Below are positions 6,492 to 13,261 of a DNA stretch of 13,293 nucleotides, piece by piece (the stretch's first letter is position 1; every line of letters starts with the position of its first letter). The stretch is from Acidimicrobiaceae bacterium (GTDB taxonomy: Bacteria; Actinomycetota; Acidimicrobiia; Acidimicrobiales; Ilumatobacteraceae), in assembly GCA_003455715.1 (NCBI GenBank), contig DMQJ01000213.1, positions 1 through 13,293 on the forward strand, given 5' to 3'. A program made the position numbers and the translations under genes. The notes beneath the pieces were generated by a model. That model saw only the letters and a program-made list of their open reading frames with translations, was not told where the DNA came from and did no database searches.

Positions 6492-7571
6492 TCAGTCGGG
6501 GAGGCGGGCCCCGGTGGCCGTGTCGAACAGGTGCAGTGCGCCAGGGTCGGGTCGCAGCACAACGGCATCGCCGGCGCGTGCGGTGCTGAGCCCTTCGGTG
6601 CGCGACACCACCGACACGTCGGGGTGTCCGTCGGGGGTGCAGTACAAGTAGCTGTCGGAGCCGAGTTCTTCGATGGTGGCAATGGTGGCATGCATGCCCG
6701 TGCCATCGGTGGACACGTGCAGGCCCTCAGGACGCACGCCCACGGTGAGTTGCCCGGAGGTGAGCGCCGCCTGCTGGGCAGGGGAGAGCGTGACGACGAG
6801 CGACGAGAACTCGGCCGTGTCGCCCTTGACATCGCACGTGACCATGTTCATGGCAGGTGAACCGATGAACCCGGCAACGAACACGTTGGCCGGTCGGGTG
6901 AACAACTCGCGGGGGCTGGCGCACTGCTGCAGCAGGCCGTCCTTCAGCACCGCCACTCGGTCGCCCATGGTCATCGCTTCCACCTGGTCGTGGGTGACGT
7001 ACACGGTGGTGACGCCGAGACGTCGCTGCAACGCGGCGATCTGGGTGCGGGTCTGCACACGGAGCTTGGCATCGAGGTTGGAGAGCGGTTCGTCCATCAG
7101 GAACACCTGCGGCTGGCGCACGATGGCCCGGCCCATGGCCACGCGCTGGCGCTGACCACCCGACAACTTGGCTGGCTTGCGATCGAGGTACTCCTCGAGG
7201 TCGAGCAGGCGAGCCGCTTCGAGGATGCGCTGCTGGCGTTCCTCCTTGGCGACGCCCTTCACCTTCAGGTGGAAGCCGATGTTCTCGGCCACGGTCATGT
7301 GCGGGTAGAGCGCGTAGCTCTGGAAGACCATGGCGATGTCGCGGTCTTTCGGCGGCATCATCGTGACATCGCGGTCGCCGATGAACACTCGACCATGGTC
7401 GATGGGTTCGAGGCCGGCGAGCATGCGCAGCGTGGTGCTCTTGCCGCACCCCGAGGGTCCGACGAGGACGAGGAACTCGCCGTCGGTGATCTCGAGGTTG
7501 AGGGCGTCGACGGCAGGCTTGGCACCGTCGCTGTAGATGCGGCTGGCGCCTTCGAAGGTGACGGTGGCCAT
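6492..7571 (-). CDS. Sugar ABC transporter ATP-binding protein, UgpC/MsmX/MalK type
   Basis: A 359-aa ATPase, typical for CUT1 sugar importers. Walker A is at 38-46 (GPSGCGKST), the Q-loop is in FQSYALYPHMTV, the signature LSGGQ at 136-140, Walker B at 156-161 ending in D160-E161, and the switch His is H194 in VTHDQ. The C-terminal regulatory (TOBE/MalK-like) domain covers about 235-359, including VGVRPEGL. It should energise the permease pair encoded on the opposite strand (10002-11893), although MsmX-type ATPases often serve several importers. ATG7571 shares one base with the DeoR stop (TGATG), and AGGAG six nt upstream supports it. The frame is open to 7766, but that extension lies inside the DeoR gene and is rejected. 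Confidence 0.95.
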   Translation of the reverse strand: MATVTFEGASRIYSDGAKPAVDALNLEITDGEFLVLVGPSGCGKSTTLRMLAGLEPIDHGRVFIGDRDVTMMPPKDRDIAMVFQSYALYPHMTVAENIGFHLKVKGVAKEERQQRILEAARLLDLEEYLDRKPAKLSGGQRQRVAMGRAIVRQPQVFLMDEPLSNLDAKLRVQTRTQIAALQRRLGVTTVYVTHDQVEAMTMGDRVAVLKDGLLQQCASPRELFTRPANVFVAGFIGSPAMNMVTCDVKGDTAEFSSLVVTLSPAQQAALTSGQLTVGVRPEGLHVSTDGTGMHATIATIEELGSDSYLYCTPDGHPDVSVVSRTEGLSTARAGDAVVLRPDPGALHLFDTATGARLPD

Positions 7572-8446
7572 CAGGCTCTCCTGCGTTCGTGCGGGGAACG
7601 GTCGGTGCGGACGTCGTCGCTGTCGGCGAACGACGGGTCGGCCAGCACGAGCCGGCCGACACGATCGGTGAGTTCGTCGCGGGCGGCCGCTGCCAAGCCG
7701 CGATCGGTGATGAGCACGGCGGCGTCGTCGAGCGACGCCATCGACGACAGGCCGGTGACCCCCCACTTGGCATGGTCAGCAAGGACGACAAGGTGCTCGG
7801 TGGCGTGCGCGAACGCGCGGTTGGTTTCGGCCTCCATGAGGTTGGGCGTGGTGAAGCCCGCGCGGCTGCTCATGCCGTGCACGCCCATGAACACCGAGTC
7901 GAGGTGGAGCGAGCGCAAGGCCCCGACCGCGACCGGCCCGACGAGGGCGTCGGAGGGGGTGCGAACACCTCCCGTGAGCACGACGGTGCGGTCGGGGCGC
8001 TGCGACTGGTGCAGCACGTCGGCAACCCGAACCGAGTTGGTGACCACGGTGAGGTCGGGGATGTCGATGATGTGCGAGGCGAACTGGTAGGTGGTGGTGC
8101 CGGCCGTGATGCCGATGGCGGCGCCGGGCCGAACGAGCGCCGCTGCTGCAAGGGCGATGGCGTGCTTTTCGCGCGTGTTGCGCTGCAACTTGGCCTCGAA
8201 GCCGGGTTCGTCGGTGCTGCGCTCGTCGGGCAAGGTGGCGCCGCCGTGCACCTTCTCCAACAGCCCGGCCTCGTCGAGCAGTTCGAGGTCGCGGCGCACG
8301 GTCATGTCGCTCACACCCAGCAACCCGGCGAGATCGCTGACGCGCACGGCACCGCGCCGACGCACTTCGGCCAAGATGACCTCATGACGTTGGCGGGCGA
8401 GTGCCCGCGACGACCCGAGATCGGTGGGCGCGGCGGGTGACGACAT
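7571..8446 (-). CDS. DeoR-family transcriptional regulator of the galactoside locus
   Basis: A 291-aa regulator. The N-terminal winged helix (about residues 18-72) carries the DeoR pattern: RHEVILAEVRRRGAVRVSDL, then GLLGVSDMTVRRDLELLDEAGL and KVHGGA. The C-terminal DeoRC sensor domain (ISOCOT fold, about 90-265) has GITAGTTTYQFA, VVTNS and LTGG, which in the family bind a phosphorylated sugar. It heads the leftward operon with the ATPase (1-bp overlap) and galT, and is divergent from the binding-protein operon. Two identical dyads in the intergenic region are candidate operators. ATG8446 lies 7 nt after CACAGT, with TTGACT 17 nt further upstream, and has no SD, so the mRNA is probably leaderless. 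A GTG at 8455 is possible. Galactose-1-phosphate or a related phosphosugar is a reasonable but unproven effector. Confidence 0.93.
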   Translation of the reverse strand: MSSPAAPTDLGSSRALARQRHEVILAEVRRRGAVRVSDLAGLLGVSDMTVRRDLELLDEAGLLEKVHGGATLPDERSTDEPGFEAKLQRNTREKHAIALAAAALVRPGAAIGITAGTTTYQFASHIIDIPDLTVVTNSVRVADVLHQSQRPDRTVVLTGGVRTPSDALVGPVAVGALRSLHLDSVFMGVHGMSSRAGFTTPNLMEAETNRAFAHATEHLVVLADHAKWGVTGLSSMASLDDAAVLITDRGLAAAARDELTDRVGRLVLADPSFADSDDVRTDRSPHERRRA

Positions 8447-8453
8447 CGAACGC

Positions 8454-8482
8454 ACTGTGCCCCAACCACAGCCGAAAGTCAA
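8454..8482 (-). promoter_or_regulatory. Predicted DeoR operon promoter, leaderless
   Basis: On the minus strand, TTGACT (8482-8477) is followed by a 17-nt spacer and CACAGT (8459-8454). ATG8446 begins 8 nt further on, about where transcription should start. The -35 matches 5 of 6 consensus bases; the -10 keeps A2, A4 and T6. Confidence 0.6.
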
Positions 8483-8487
8483 CACAA

Positions 8488-8507
8488 TCGAACGTTGATG
8501 CGTTCGT
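8488..8507. promoter_or_regulatory. Candidate DeoR operator, dyad 1
   Basis: TCGAAC-N8-GTTCGT. Within it CGAACG and CGTTCG form a perfect 6-bp inverted repeat with a 6-bp spacer (8489-8506). It ends 5 bp from the -35 of the DeoR promoter, a position suited to control of that promoter. The binding protein is inferred from location only. Confidence 0.5.
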
Positions 8508-8550
8508 TTTGCTGGCTATGTTCGCACGTGTCACCGCATTTCGCACCAAA

Positions 8551-8570
8551 TCGAACATCATCGTGTTCGA
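8551..8570. promoter_or_regulatory. Candidate DeoR operator, dyad 2
   Basis: TCGAAC-N8-GTTCGA has perfect 6-bp arms and the same design and spacer length as the dyad at 8488-8507, exactly 63 bp away. It ends 17 bp before the TTGACA of the binding-protein promoter. Both dyads lie in A/T-richer flanks than the surrounding coding DNA. Confidence 0.5.
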
Positions 8571-8587
8571 AATCCGCACATCTCCCG

Positions 8588-8616
8588 TTGACACTCGACA
8601 GATTCCGTGCGAATCT
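8588..8616 (+). promoter_or_regulatory. Predicted promoter of the binding-protein/permease/alpha-galactosidase operon
   Basis: A consensus -35 TTGACA (8588-8593) is followed by 17 nt and GAATCT (8611-8616), or by 18 nt and AATCTT. The -10 is poor, which suits an activated or tightly regulated promoter. The leader would be about 50 nt, ending in the SD at 8662-8671. Confidence 0.5.
8601..8615. promoter_or_regulatory. Inverted repeat overlapping the binding-protein -10
   Basis: GATTC-N5-GAATC is a perfect 5-bp dyad whose right arm coincides with the predicted -10. It differs from the TCGAAC dyads, so it may be a second operator or a chance repeat. Confidence 0.3.
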
Positions 8617-8673
8617 TCCCGTAGTTGCGCCGGTGCGAATCCGGCGTTCCACACACACTCCAGAGGGGGAGTC

Positions 8674-10005
8674 ATGACCGGCAAGATTGAGAAGTCGCCG
8701 AGCCCGTCCGAAGTCGGGTTCAGCCTGATGAGCCGCCGCACGCTGCTCGCATCGGCCGCTGCTGTGGCAGCCGGCGGTGTGGTGCTCGCCGCCTGTGGCG
8801 ACGACGAAGACGAGGGTGGCAGCGGTGGCGGCGGCGGCGACGCCGGCGGTGAAGTCACGTTCGGTTCGAACTACAGCGACGAGAAGCCCAAGGCCGCCAT
8901 GCAGGCCGCCATCGACAGCGCGGGCCTCAACGTGAAGGTCAACACCGTCGACCACAACACGTACCAGGAGAACTTCAACACCTACGTGCAGCAGCCCGAC
9001 GACGTGATGTGCTGGTTCGCCGGCTACCGCATGCGGGCATTCGCCGGCAAGGGTGTGCTGGGCGACATCAGCGACGTGTGGGGCAACCTGCCCGACATGA
9101 GCGAAGGCTTCAAGAACGCCGCCACCGGCCTCGACGGCAAGCAGTACTTCGTGCCGTTCTACTTCTACCCGTGGGCCATCCACTACCGGAAGAGCCTGTT
9201 CGAGGAGAAGGGCTACGCCATCCCCAACAACTGGGCCGAGCTGCTTGAGCTCTGCGAGAAGATGGTGGCCGACGGCATCACCCCGTTCGCTGCCGCGAAC
9301 GACGGTGGCTGGCCGCAGATGGGCATGTTCGACATGATCAACCTGCGCACCAACGGGTACGACTTCCACGTGTCGCTCATGGGCGGCAAGGAGAGCTGGA
9401 CCGACGACAAGGTGAAGCAGGTGTTCACCAACTGGGGCACCATCCTCGACTACTACCAGCCCGACGTGAACGGTCGCACCTGGCAGGACGCCGCAACGGC
9501 GCTCGGCAACAAGGAAGCTGGCATGTACCTGCTCGGTACGTTCGTCACCTCCAACTTCGATGCCGAGACCCAGCAGGACATCATCGACGACATCGACTTC
9601 TTCGCCTTCCCCATCATCGATCCGGTGCACGGCAAGGACGCGGTCGAGGCCCCGATCGACGGTTTCATGATGGCCAAGAGCCCCAAGAACGAGGCTGGCG
9701 CCAAGGCTCTGCTCACCGCTCTCGGCGGCGCGGCAGCCATCGACGCCTTCCTCGCGGTCGATCCGTCGAGTGTGGCGGCCAACAGCAAGGCCAAGACCGA
9801 CGGCTACAACGCACTGCAGCAGAAGTCGGCGGAGCTCGTCGGCTCGGCGAAGTACATCGCCCAGTTCCTCGACCGCGACACCGACCCCGACTTCGCCGCC
9901 AAGGTCGTCGGCAAGGCCATCCAAGACTTCCTGGCCGATCCGTCGTCGATCGACACCGTGCTGTCGACGGTGGAAGAGCAGAAGCAGACCTACACCTTCG
10001 AGTGA
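8674..10005 (+). CDS. Extracellular sugar-binding lipoprotein of a CUT1 ABC importer
   Basis: A 443-aa solute-binding protein expected on the outer face of the cytoplasmic membrane. The leader has twin arginines (SRRTLL, R21-R22), a hydrophobic core, and a lipobox LAAC with Cys41 as the lipidation site. This suggests Tat export followed by Lgt processing. A Gly/Ser/Asp-rich linker (about 43-60) tethers the domain. The mature part has the family-1 extracellular binding-protein pattern, with YFVPFYFYPWAIHYRKSLFEEKG (151-173) and a late GFMMAKSP segment (aromatic residues probably stack on the sugar). ATG8674 follows AGGGGGA by 3 nt. The frame is open further upstream, to 8401, but that part lies in the promoter region and the DeoR start, so it is rejected. 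The stop overlaps the GTG of the first permease. The alpha-galactoside ligand is inferred from the GH36 and galT neighbours. Confidence 0.93.
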   Translation: MTGKIEKSPSPSEVGFSLMSRRTLLASAAAVAAGGVVLAACGDDEDEGGSGGGGGDAGGEVTFGSNYSDEKPKAAMQAAIDSAGLNVKVNTVDHNTYQENFNTYVQQPDDVMCWFAGYRMRAFAGKGVLGDISDVWGNLPDMSEGFKNAATGLDGKQYFVPFYFYPWAIHYRKSLFEEKGYAIPNNWAELLELCEKMVADGITPFAAANDGGWPQMGMFDMINLRTNGYDFHVSLMGGKESWTDDKVKQVFTNWGTILDYYQPDVNGRTWQDAATALGNKEAGMYLLGTFVTSNFDAETQQDIIDDIDFFAFPIIDPVHGKDAVEAPIDGFMMAKSPKNEAGAKALLTALGGAAAIDAFLAVDPSSVAANSKAKTDGYNALQQKSAELVGSAKYIAQFLDRDTDPDFAAKVVGKAIQDFLADPSSIDTVLSTVEEQKQTYTFE

Positions 10006-11000
10006 TCGGTACCTCAACCGTGTCAACCGACATCGCACAGGCGGCGCCCCCTCGGGGGCGCCGCCGGCGCTTTTCCCAGCTGAGTCGTCGCGACAAGACC
10101 GTGCTGTTCGTGATGGTGGGCATCCCGGCGTTCATCCACATCGCCTTGGTGTGGGTGCCGGCGTTGCTCACCGCGATCTTGTCGTTCATGAAGTGGGACA
10201 ACGTGCGGCCGGTCGACACGGCCGAGGCCGTCGGGTTCCGCAACTACTGGGAGATCTTCACGATCTTCGACAACCAGTTGTTCCCGGCGCTGTTCAACAA
10301 CCTGGTGCTCATCGTCTGGCTGTTCCTGTGTTCGGCGGTGGGCATTCTGCTCGCCTACCTGCTCGACAAGAACCTCAAGGGCACCCGGGTGTACCAGAGC
10401 ATCTACTACTTCCCGGTGGTGCTCTCGGTGGCCGTGGTGGGGTTCATCTGGAAGAGCGTCATGTTCAACCGCGATGCCGGGTTGCTCAACATCCTCTGGC
10501 CGGGCGACCCGATCGACTTCGTGGGCGACCAGTCGAAGCTGTTCGAGTTCAACCTGCCGTTGCTCGACTTTCCGCTCGGGTTGTCCACCAACTTCGCAGC
10601 GTTGTTGGTGGCGATGGCCTGGCGGCACATCGGCTACATCATGGTGCTCTACCTGGCGGGCCTGAAGAGCTTCGATCCGTCGCTGCGCGAAGCCGCGTCC
10701 ATCGACGGGTGCAACGAGTGGCAGACGTTCCGCCGAGTGGTGTTCCCCGGGTTGAAGCCCATCAACGTGGTGGTTGCCGTCATCACGGTCATCGAGGCAC
10801 TGCGGGCCTACGACATCGTGGCGGCGCTCAGCGAGCCGCGTGGCACCGAGGTGATGGGCACGTTGGTCACCAACTCGCTCACCGGCGAAGGTGGGGGCTA
10901 TGCCGGCCGCGGTTCGGCGTTCGGCATGGTGCTGTTCCTGCTGTGTATCGGCTTCATCATCTGGTACGTCATCAACAACTTCCGAGAGCGTGACGCATGA
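10002..11000 (+). CDS. Sugar ABC transporter permease, MalF/UgpA type
   Basis: A 332-aa inner-membrane subunit of a CUT1 importer. A Pro/Arg-rich cytoplasmic N-terminus (about 1-35) precedes about six membrane segments, the first near 36-60 (VLFVMVGIPAFIHIALVWVP). The ATPase-coupling EAA loop is at 230-250 (EAASIDG, later FPGLKP), the normal place between the last segments. GTG10002 overlaps the binding-protein stop as GTGA and implies coupled translation. GTG10020 is an alternative, and neither has a good SD. The hairpin at 10040-10065 lies inside the first codons. The stop overlaps the next permease start as ATGA. Its partner ATPase is the one encoded leftward at 6492-7571. Confidence 0.93.
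   Translation: MIGTSTVSTDIAQAAPPRGRRRRFSQLSRRDKTVLFVMVGIPAFIHIALVWVPALLTAILSFMKWDNVRPVDTAEAVGFRNYWEIFTIFDNQLFPALFNNLVLIVWLFLCSAVGILLAYLLDKNLKGTRVYQSIYYFPVVLSVAVVGFIWKSVMFNRDAGLLNILWPGDPIDFVGDQSKLFEFNLPLLDFPLGLSTNFAALLVAMAWRHIGYIMVLYLAGLKSFDPSLREAASIDGCNEWQTFRRVVFPGLKPINVVVAVITVIEALRAYDIVAALSEPRGTEVMGTLVTNSLTGEGGGYAGRGSAFGMVLFLLCIGFIIWYVINNFRERDA
10040..10065 (+). promoter_or_regulatory. Strong GC hairpin at the binding-protein/permease junction
   Basis: GGCGGCGCCCCC (10040-10051) and GGGGGCGCCGCC (10054-10065) are perfect 12-bp complementary arms around TC; in RNA the loop would be at least CUCG with 11 pairs. TTTT follows at 10071-10074, five nt after the stem. It lies 35 bp after the binding-protein stop and codes for residues of the permease N-terminus. 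It may protect the upstream mRNA from 3' decay, cause partial termination, or slow permease translation. The offset T run makes it a poor canonical terminator. Confidence 0.55.
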
Positions 11001-11893
11001 GCAGTGGCGCGAGTGTCCAGTCGGTCGGCGACAGCCGCATGAAGCGCGTGCTGTTGCAGACGTTCCTCATCGTGGTGGCGGTGGCCTGGCTCATCCCGAT
11101 GGTGGCGGCGCTGCTGTCGTCGTTCCGCTACTTCGAACGCGACACCCAGGTGAACGGCGTGTTTTCGTGGCCCGAGACGCTCACCCTCGACAACTACCGC
11201 GAGGCGTGGGAGGTGGGTGGCATCAAGAACGCGTTCGCCAACACCATGTTCATCGTGCTGCCGGCCTTGGTGCTCATCTTGTTGCTGTCGAGCATGGTGG
11301 CCTACGCGTGCTCGCGATACTCGTGGAAGTTCAACGTGTTCTTCCTGGTGCTGTTCACGGCCGGCAACCTGATGCCCCAGCAGGTCATCTTCCAGCCGTT
11401 GTTCCGCATCTTCAAGAACACCCCGTGGCCCGACCTGCTGAGCGACACCGACACCGGTTCGCTGCTCGGCACGAAGGTGGCGGTCATCTTCATCCACGTT
11501 GCGTTCCAGACGGGCTTCTGCACGTTCGTGCTGTCGAACTACATGAAGACCATCCCCAAGGAACTGGGCGAGGCCGCCATGGTGGACGGTGCAAGCGTGT
11601 GGCGACAGTACTGGCAGATCATCCTGCCGCTGTGCCGCCCGGCGTTCGCCGCGCTGGCCACGCTGGAGTTCACGTGGCTGTACAACGACTTCTTCTGGGG
11701 CAGCGTGCTGCTCAACCAGGGGTCCGAGCGGCCCATCACCTCGTCGATCGCGGTGCTCAACGGCCAGTACGCCAGCGACTACAACCTCATCGCCGCGGCG
11801 TCGATGATGATCGCCCTGCCCACGTTGGCCGTCTACCTTGCACTGCAGAAGCAGTTCATCAGCGGCCTCACGCTGGGCGCCAATAAGGGGTAG
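10997..11893 (+). CDS. Sugar ABC transporter permease, MalG/UgpE type
   Basis: The second CUT1 permease, 298 aa, about six membrane segments, the first near 15-40 (RVLLQTFLIVVAVAWLIP). The EAA coupling loop is at 192-212 (EAAMVDG, then IILPLCRP). The C-terminus (FISGLTLGANKG) matches the MalG/UgpE class, whose tail contacts the ATPase. It starts at an ATGA overlap with the MalF-type permease; an in-frame ATG at 11039 would remove 14 residues. The stop is 6 bp before the GH36 start, and the AAGGGG that serves as SD for GH36 lies in its last codons. It should form a heterodimeric channel with the preceding permease. Confidence 0.93.
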   Translation: MSSGASVQSVGDSRMKRVLLQTFLIVVAVAWLIPMVAALLSSFRYFERDTQVNGVFSWPETLTLDNYREAWEVGGIKNAFANTMFIVLPALVLILLLSSMVAYACSRYSWKFNVFFLVLFTAGNLMPQQVIFQPLFRIFKNTPWPDLLSDTDTGSLLGTKVAVIFIHVAFQTGFCTFVLSNYMKTIPKELGEAAMVDGASVWRQYWQIILPLCRPAFAALATLEFTWLYNDFFWGSVLLNQGSERPITSSIAVLNGQYASDYNLIAAASMMIALPTLAVYLALQKQFISGLTLGANKG

Positions 11894-11899
11894 TTGCAC

Positions 11900-13261
11900 A
11901 TGTTCCATCTGCGCGGCGTTCGTGCCGACGTGGTGCTCGACGTGTCGTCGGGCGTGCCGGTCGTCGTTCACTGGGGTGCGCCGCTCGGCGACATCGACCC
12001 GTCGACGGTGGCCGTGGCCTTGCACCGCACGCCGCAACAGGGCGAACTCGATGTGGTGGCCCCGGTGTCGCTGGTGCCCGAGCACGGTTCGGGTTATCAA
12101 GGCCGCCCCGGGTTGGTGGGCAGCAGGCGCGGTGGCGCCTCATGGGCCCCGCGGTTCGAGGTGGAGTCGGTGGTGCCCGACGCGGATGGCGCGGGTGTGG
12201 TGACGTGTGCGGTCGATCCGGTCGCCGAGTTGCGGCTCACCACCGTGGTGCGGCTCGACGATGTGTTGTCGGTGCGGGTGGCGGTGGAGAACCTTGGTAG
12301 CGGTCGCTACCTGCTCGACGGGTTGGGTGTCACCGTGCCGCTGCCGGCGCAGGCCAGCGAACTGCTCACGTTCGACGGGCGGTGGACTCGCGAGTTCCAC
12401 CCCGTGCGCCGCCCGTGGGGGAGCGGCACGTGGCTCAGCGAGAACCGCTCGGGTCGCACATCGCACGAGCATCCGCCGCTCGTGTTCGCCGGTACGCCGG
12501 GCTTCGGTGAGTGGCACGGCGAGGTGTGGGGTGTGCATCTGGCCTGGAGCGGCAACCATGTGCTGGCGGCCGAGTGCCTCATGGATGGGCGCCGATCGGT
12601 GCAGGTTGGCGAACTGCTGCACCCGGGCGAGGTGTGCCTCGAGCCGGGCGAACGCTATGAGGCCCCGGAGGTGGTGGGCACCTATTCGTCGGCCGGTCTC
12701 ACGGCCGCGTCGTGGGGGTTCCATGCTCGGGCGCGGCAGTCGCCAGCGTTCCCGCAGCGGCCGCGGCCGGTGTTGCTCAACACGTGGGAGGCCGTCTACT
12801 TCCACCACGACACCGAACGGTTGAAGGCGTTGGCGTCGGCTGCCGCTTCGCTCGGCATCGAACGGTTCGTGCTCGACGACGGGTGGTTCGGTGGGCGCCG
12901 CGACGACCGGGCCGGCCTGGGCGACTGGTGGGTGTCGCCGGAGGTGTATCCGCACGGCCTCGCCCCACTTATCGACCACGTGCGTGGGTTGGGGATGGAG
13001 TTCGGCATCTGGGTGGAGCCGGAGATGGTGAACCCCGACAGCGACCTGTACCGGGCCCATCCCGAATGGGCGCTCGCCGATGTGGGCCACGAGCCGGTGA
13101 CCGGCCGCGGCCAACTGGTGCTCAACCTGGCAATCCCCGAGGCGTTCGAGCATGTGCTCGGCCAGCTCGACGCTCTGCTTCGCGACCACGACATCGCCTA
13201 CGTGAAGTGGGACATGAACCGTAACCATGTGGCCGGTAGCGGTTCGACGGGTGCCGCGGGA
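11900..13261 (+). CDS. GH36 alpha-galactosidase, 3' truncated by the contig end
   Basis: Hydrolyses terminal alpha-galactosyl residues (EC 3.2.1.22) by a retaining mechanism; no signal peptide, so cytoplasmic. About 454 codons are present. Residues 1 to about 285 form the N-terminal beta-sandwich, with SHEHPPLV and HGEVWGVHLAWSGNH. The TIM barrel begins near 290 with NTWEAVYF (W296), then LDDGWFGGRRDD (D326-D327), GLGDWW, GIWVEPEMVNPDSDL (W371-N378) and VKWDMNR, where D438 is the predicted nucleophile. The acid/base Asp and the C-terminal domain are missing because the sequence ends in adapter; full family members are about 700 aa. ATG11900 follows AAGGGG by 9 nt, and the gap from the permease stop is 6 bp. 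The frame stays open into the adapter, so residues encoded after 13261 are not real. Co-location with galT and a CUT1 importer supports intracellular alpha-galactoside breakdown. Confidence 0.93.

Noticed and set aside
8401..8673. N-terminal extension of the sugar-binding protein
   Set aside because: It would bury the Tat/lipoprotein signal internally and cover the divergent promoters and the DeoR start; ATG8674 has its own SD.
8821..8850. GGC-rich repeat in the binding-protein gene as a regulatory or mobile repeat
   Set aside because: It encodes the usual Gly/Ser linker after the lipobox cysteine of lipoproteins.
8845..8875. GTTCGAAC in the binding-protein gene as a definite third operator
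   Set aside because: It falls in ordinary Phe-Gly-Ser-Asn codons, and TCGAAC also occurs in other coding regions here; helical phasing with the upstream dyads may be chance.
8479..10038. Minus-strand open frame of about 519 codons across the binding-protein gene
   Set aside because: It mirrors the codon structure of the clear binding-protein gene and encodes Val/His/Gly-rich sequence without motifs.
10040..10074. Classic Rho-independent terminator after the binding protein
   Set aside because: The stem is strong but the T run is only four bases and begins five nt after the stem, and translation of the permease runs through it; a modulating hairpin is the safer call.
10898..12100. Minus-strand open frame of about 400 codons across the second permease
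   Set aside because: It is antisense to a permease with an intact EAA loop; composition is His/Arg/Gln-rich and no domain is recognisable.
12140..13228. Minus-strand open frame of about 362 codons across the alpha-galactosidase
   Set aside because: The plus-strand frame holds all GH36 motifs; the antisense frame is a compositional shadow.
1..13261. CRISPR array, phage, transposon or new defence system
   Set aside because: I saw no spaced direct repeats, integrase, transposase, nuclease-helicase pairing or terminal inverted repeats; the genes are signalling, lipoprotein processing, acyl and sugar metabolism.
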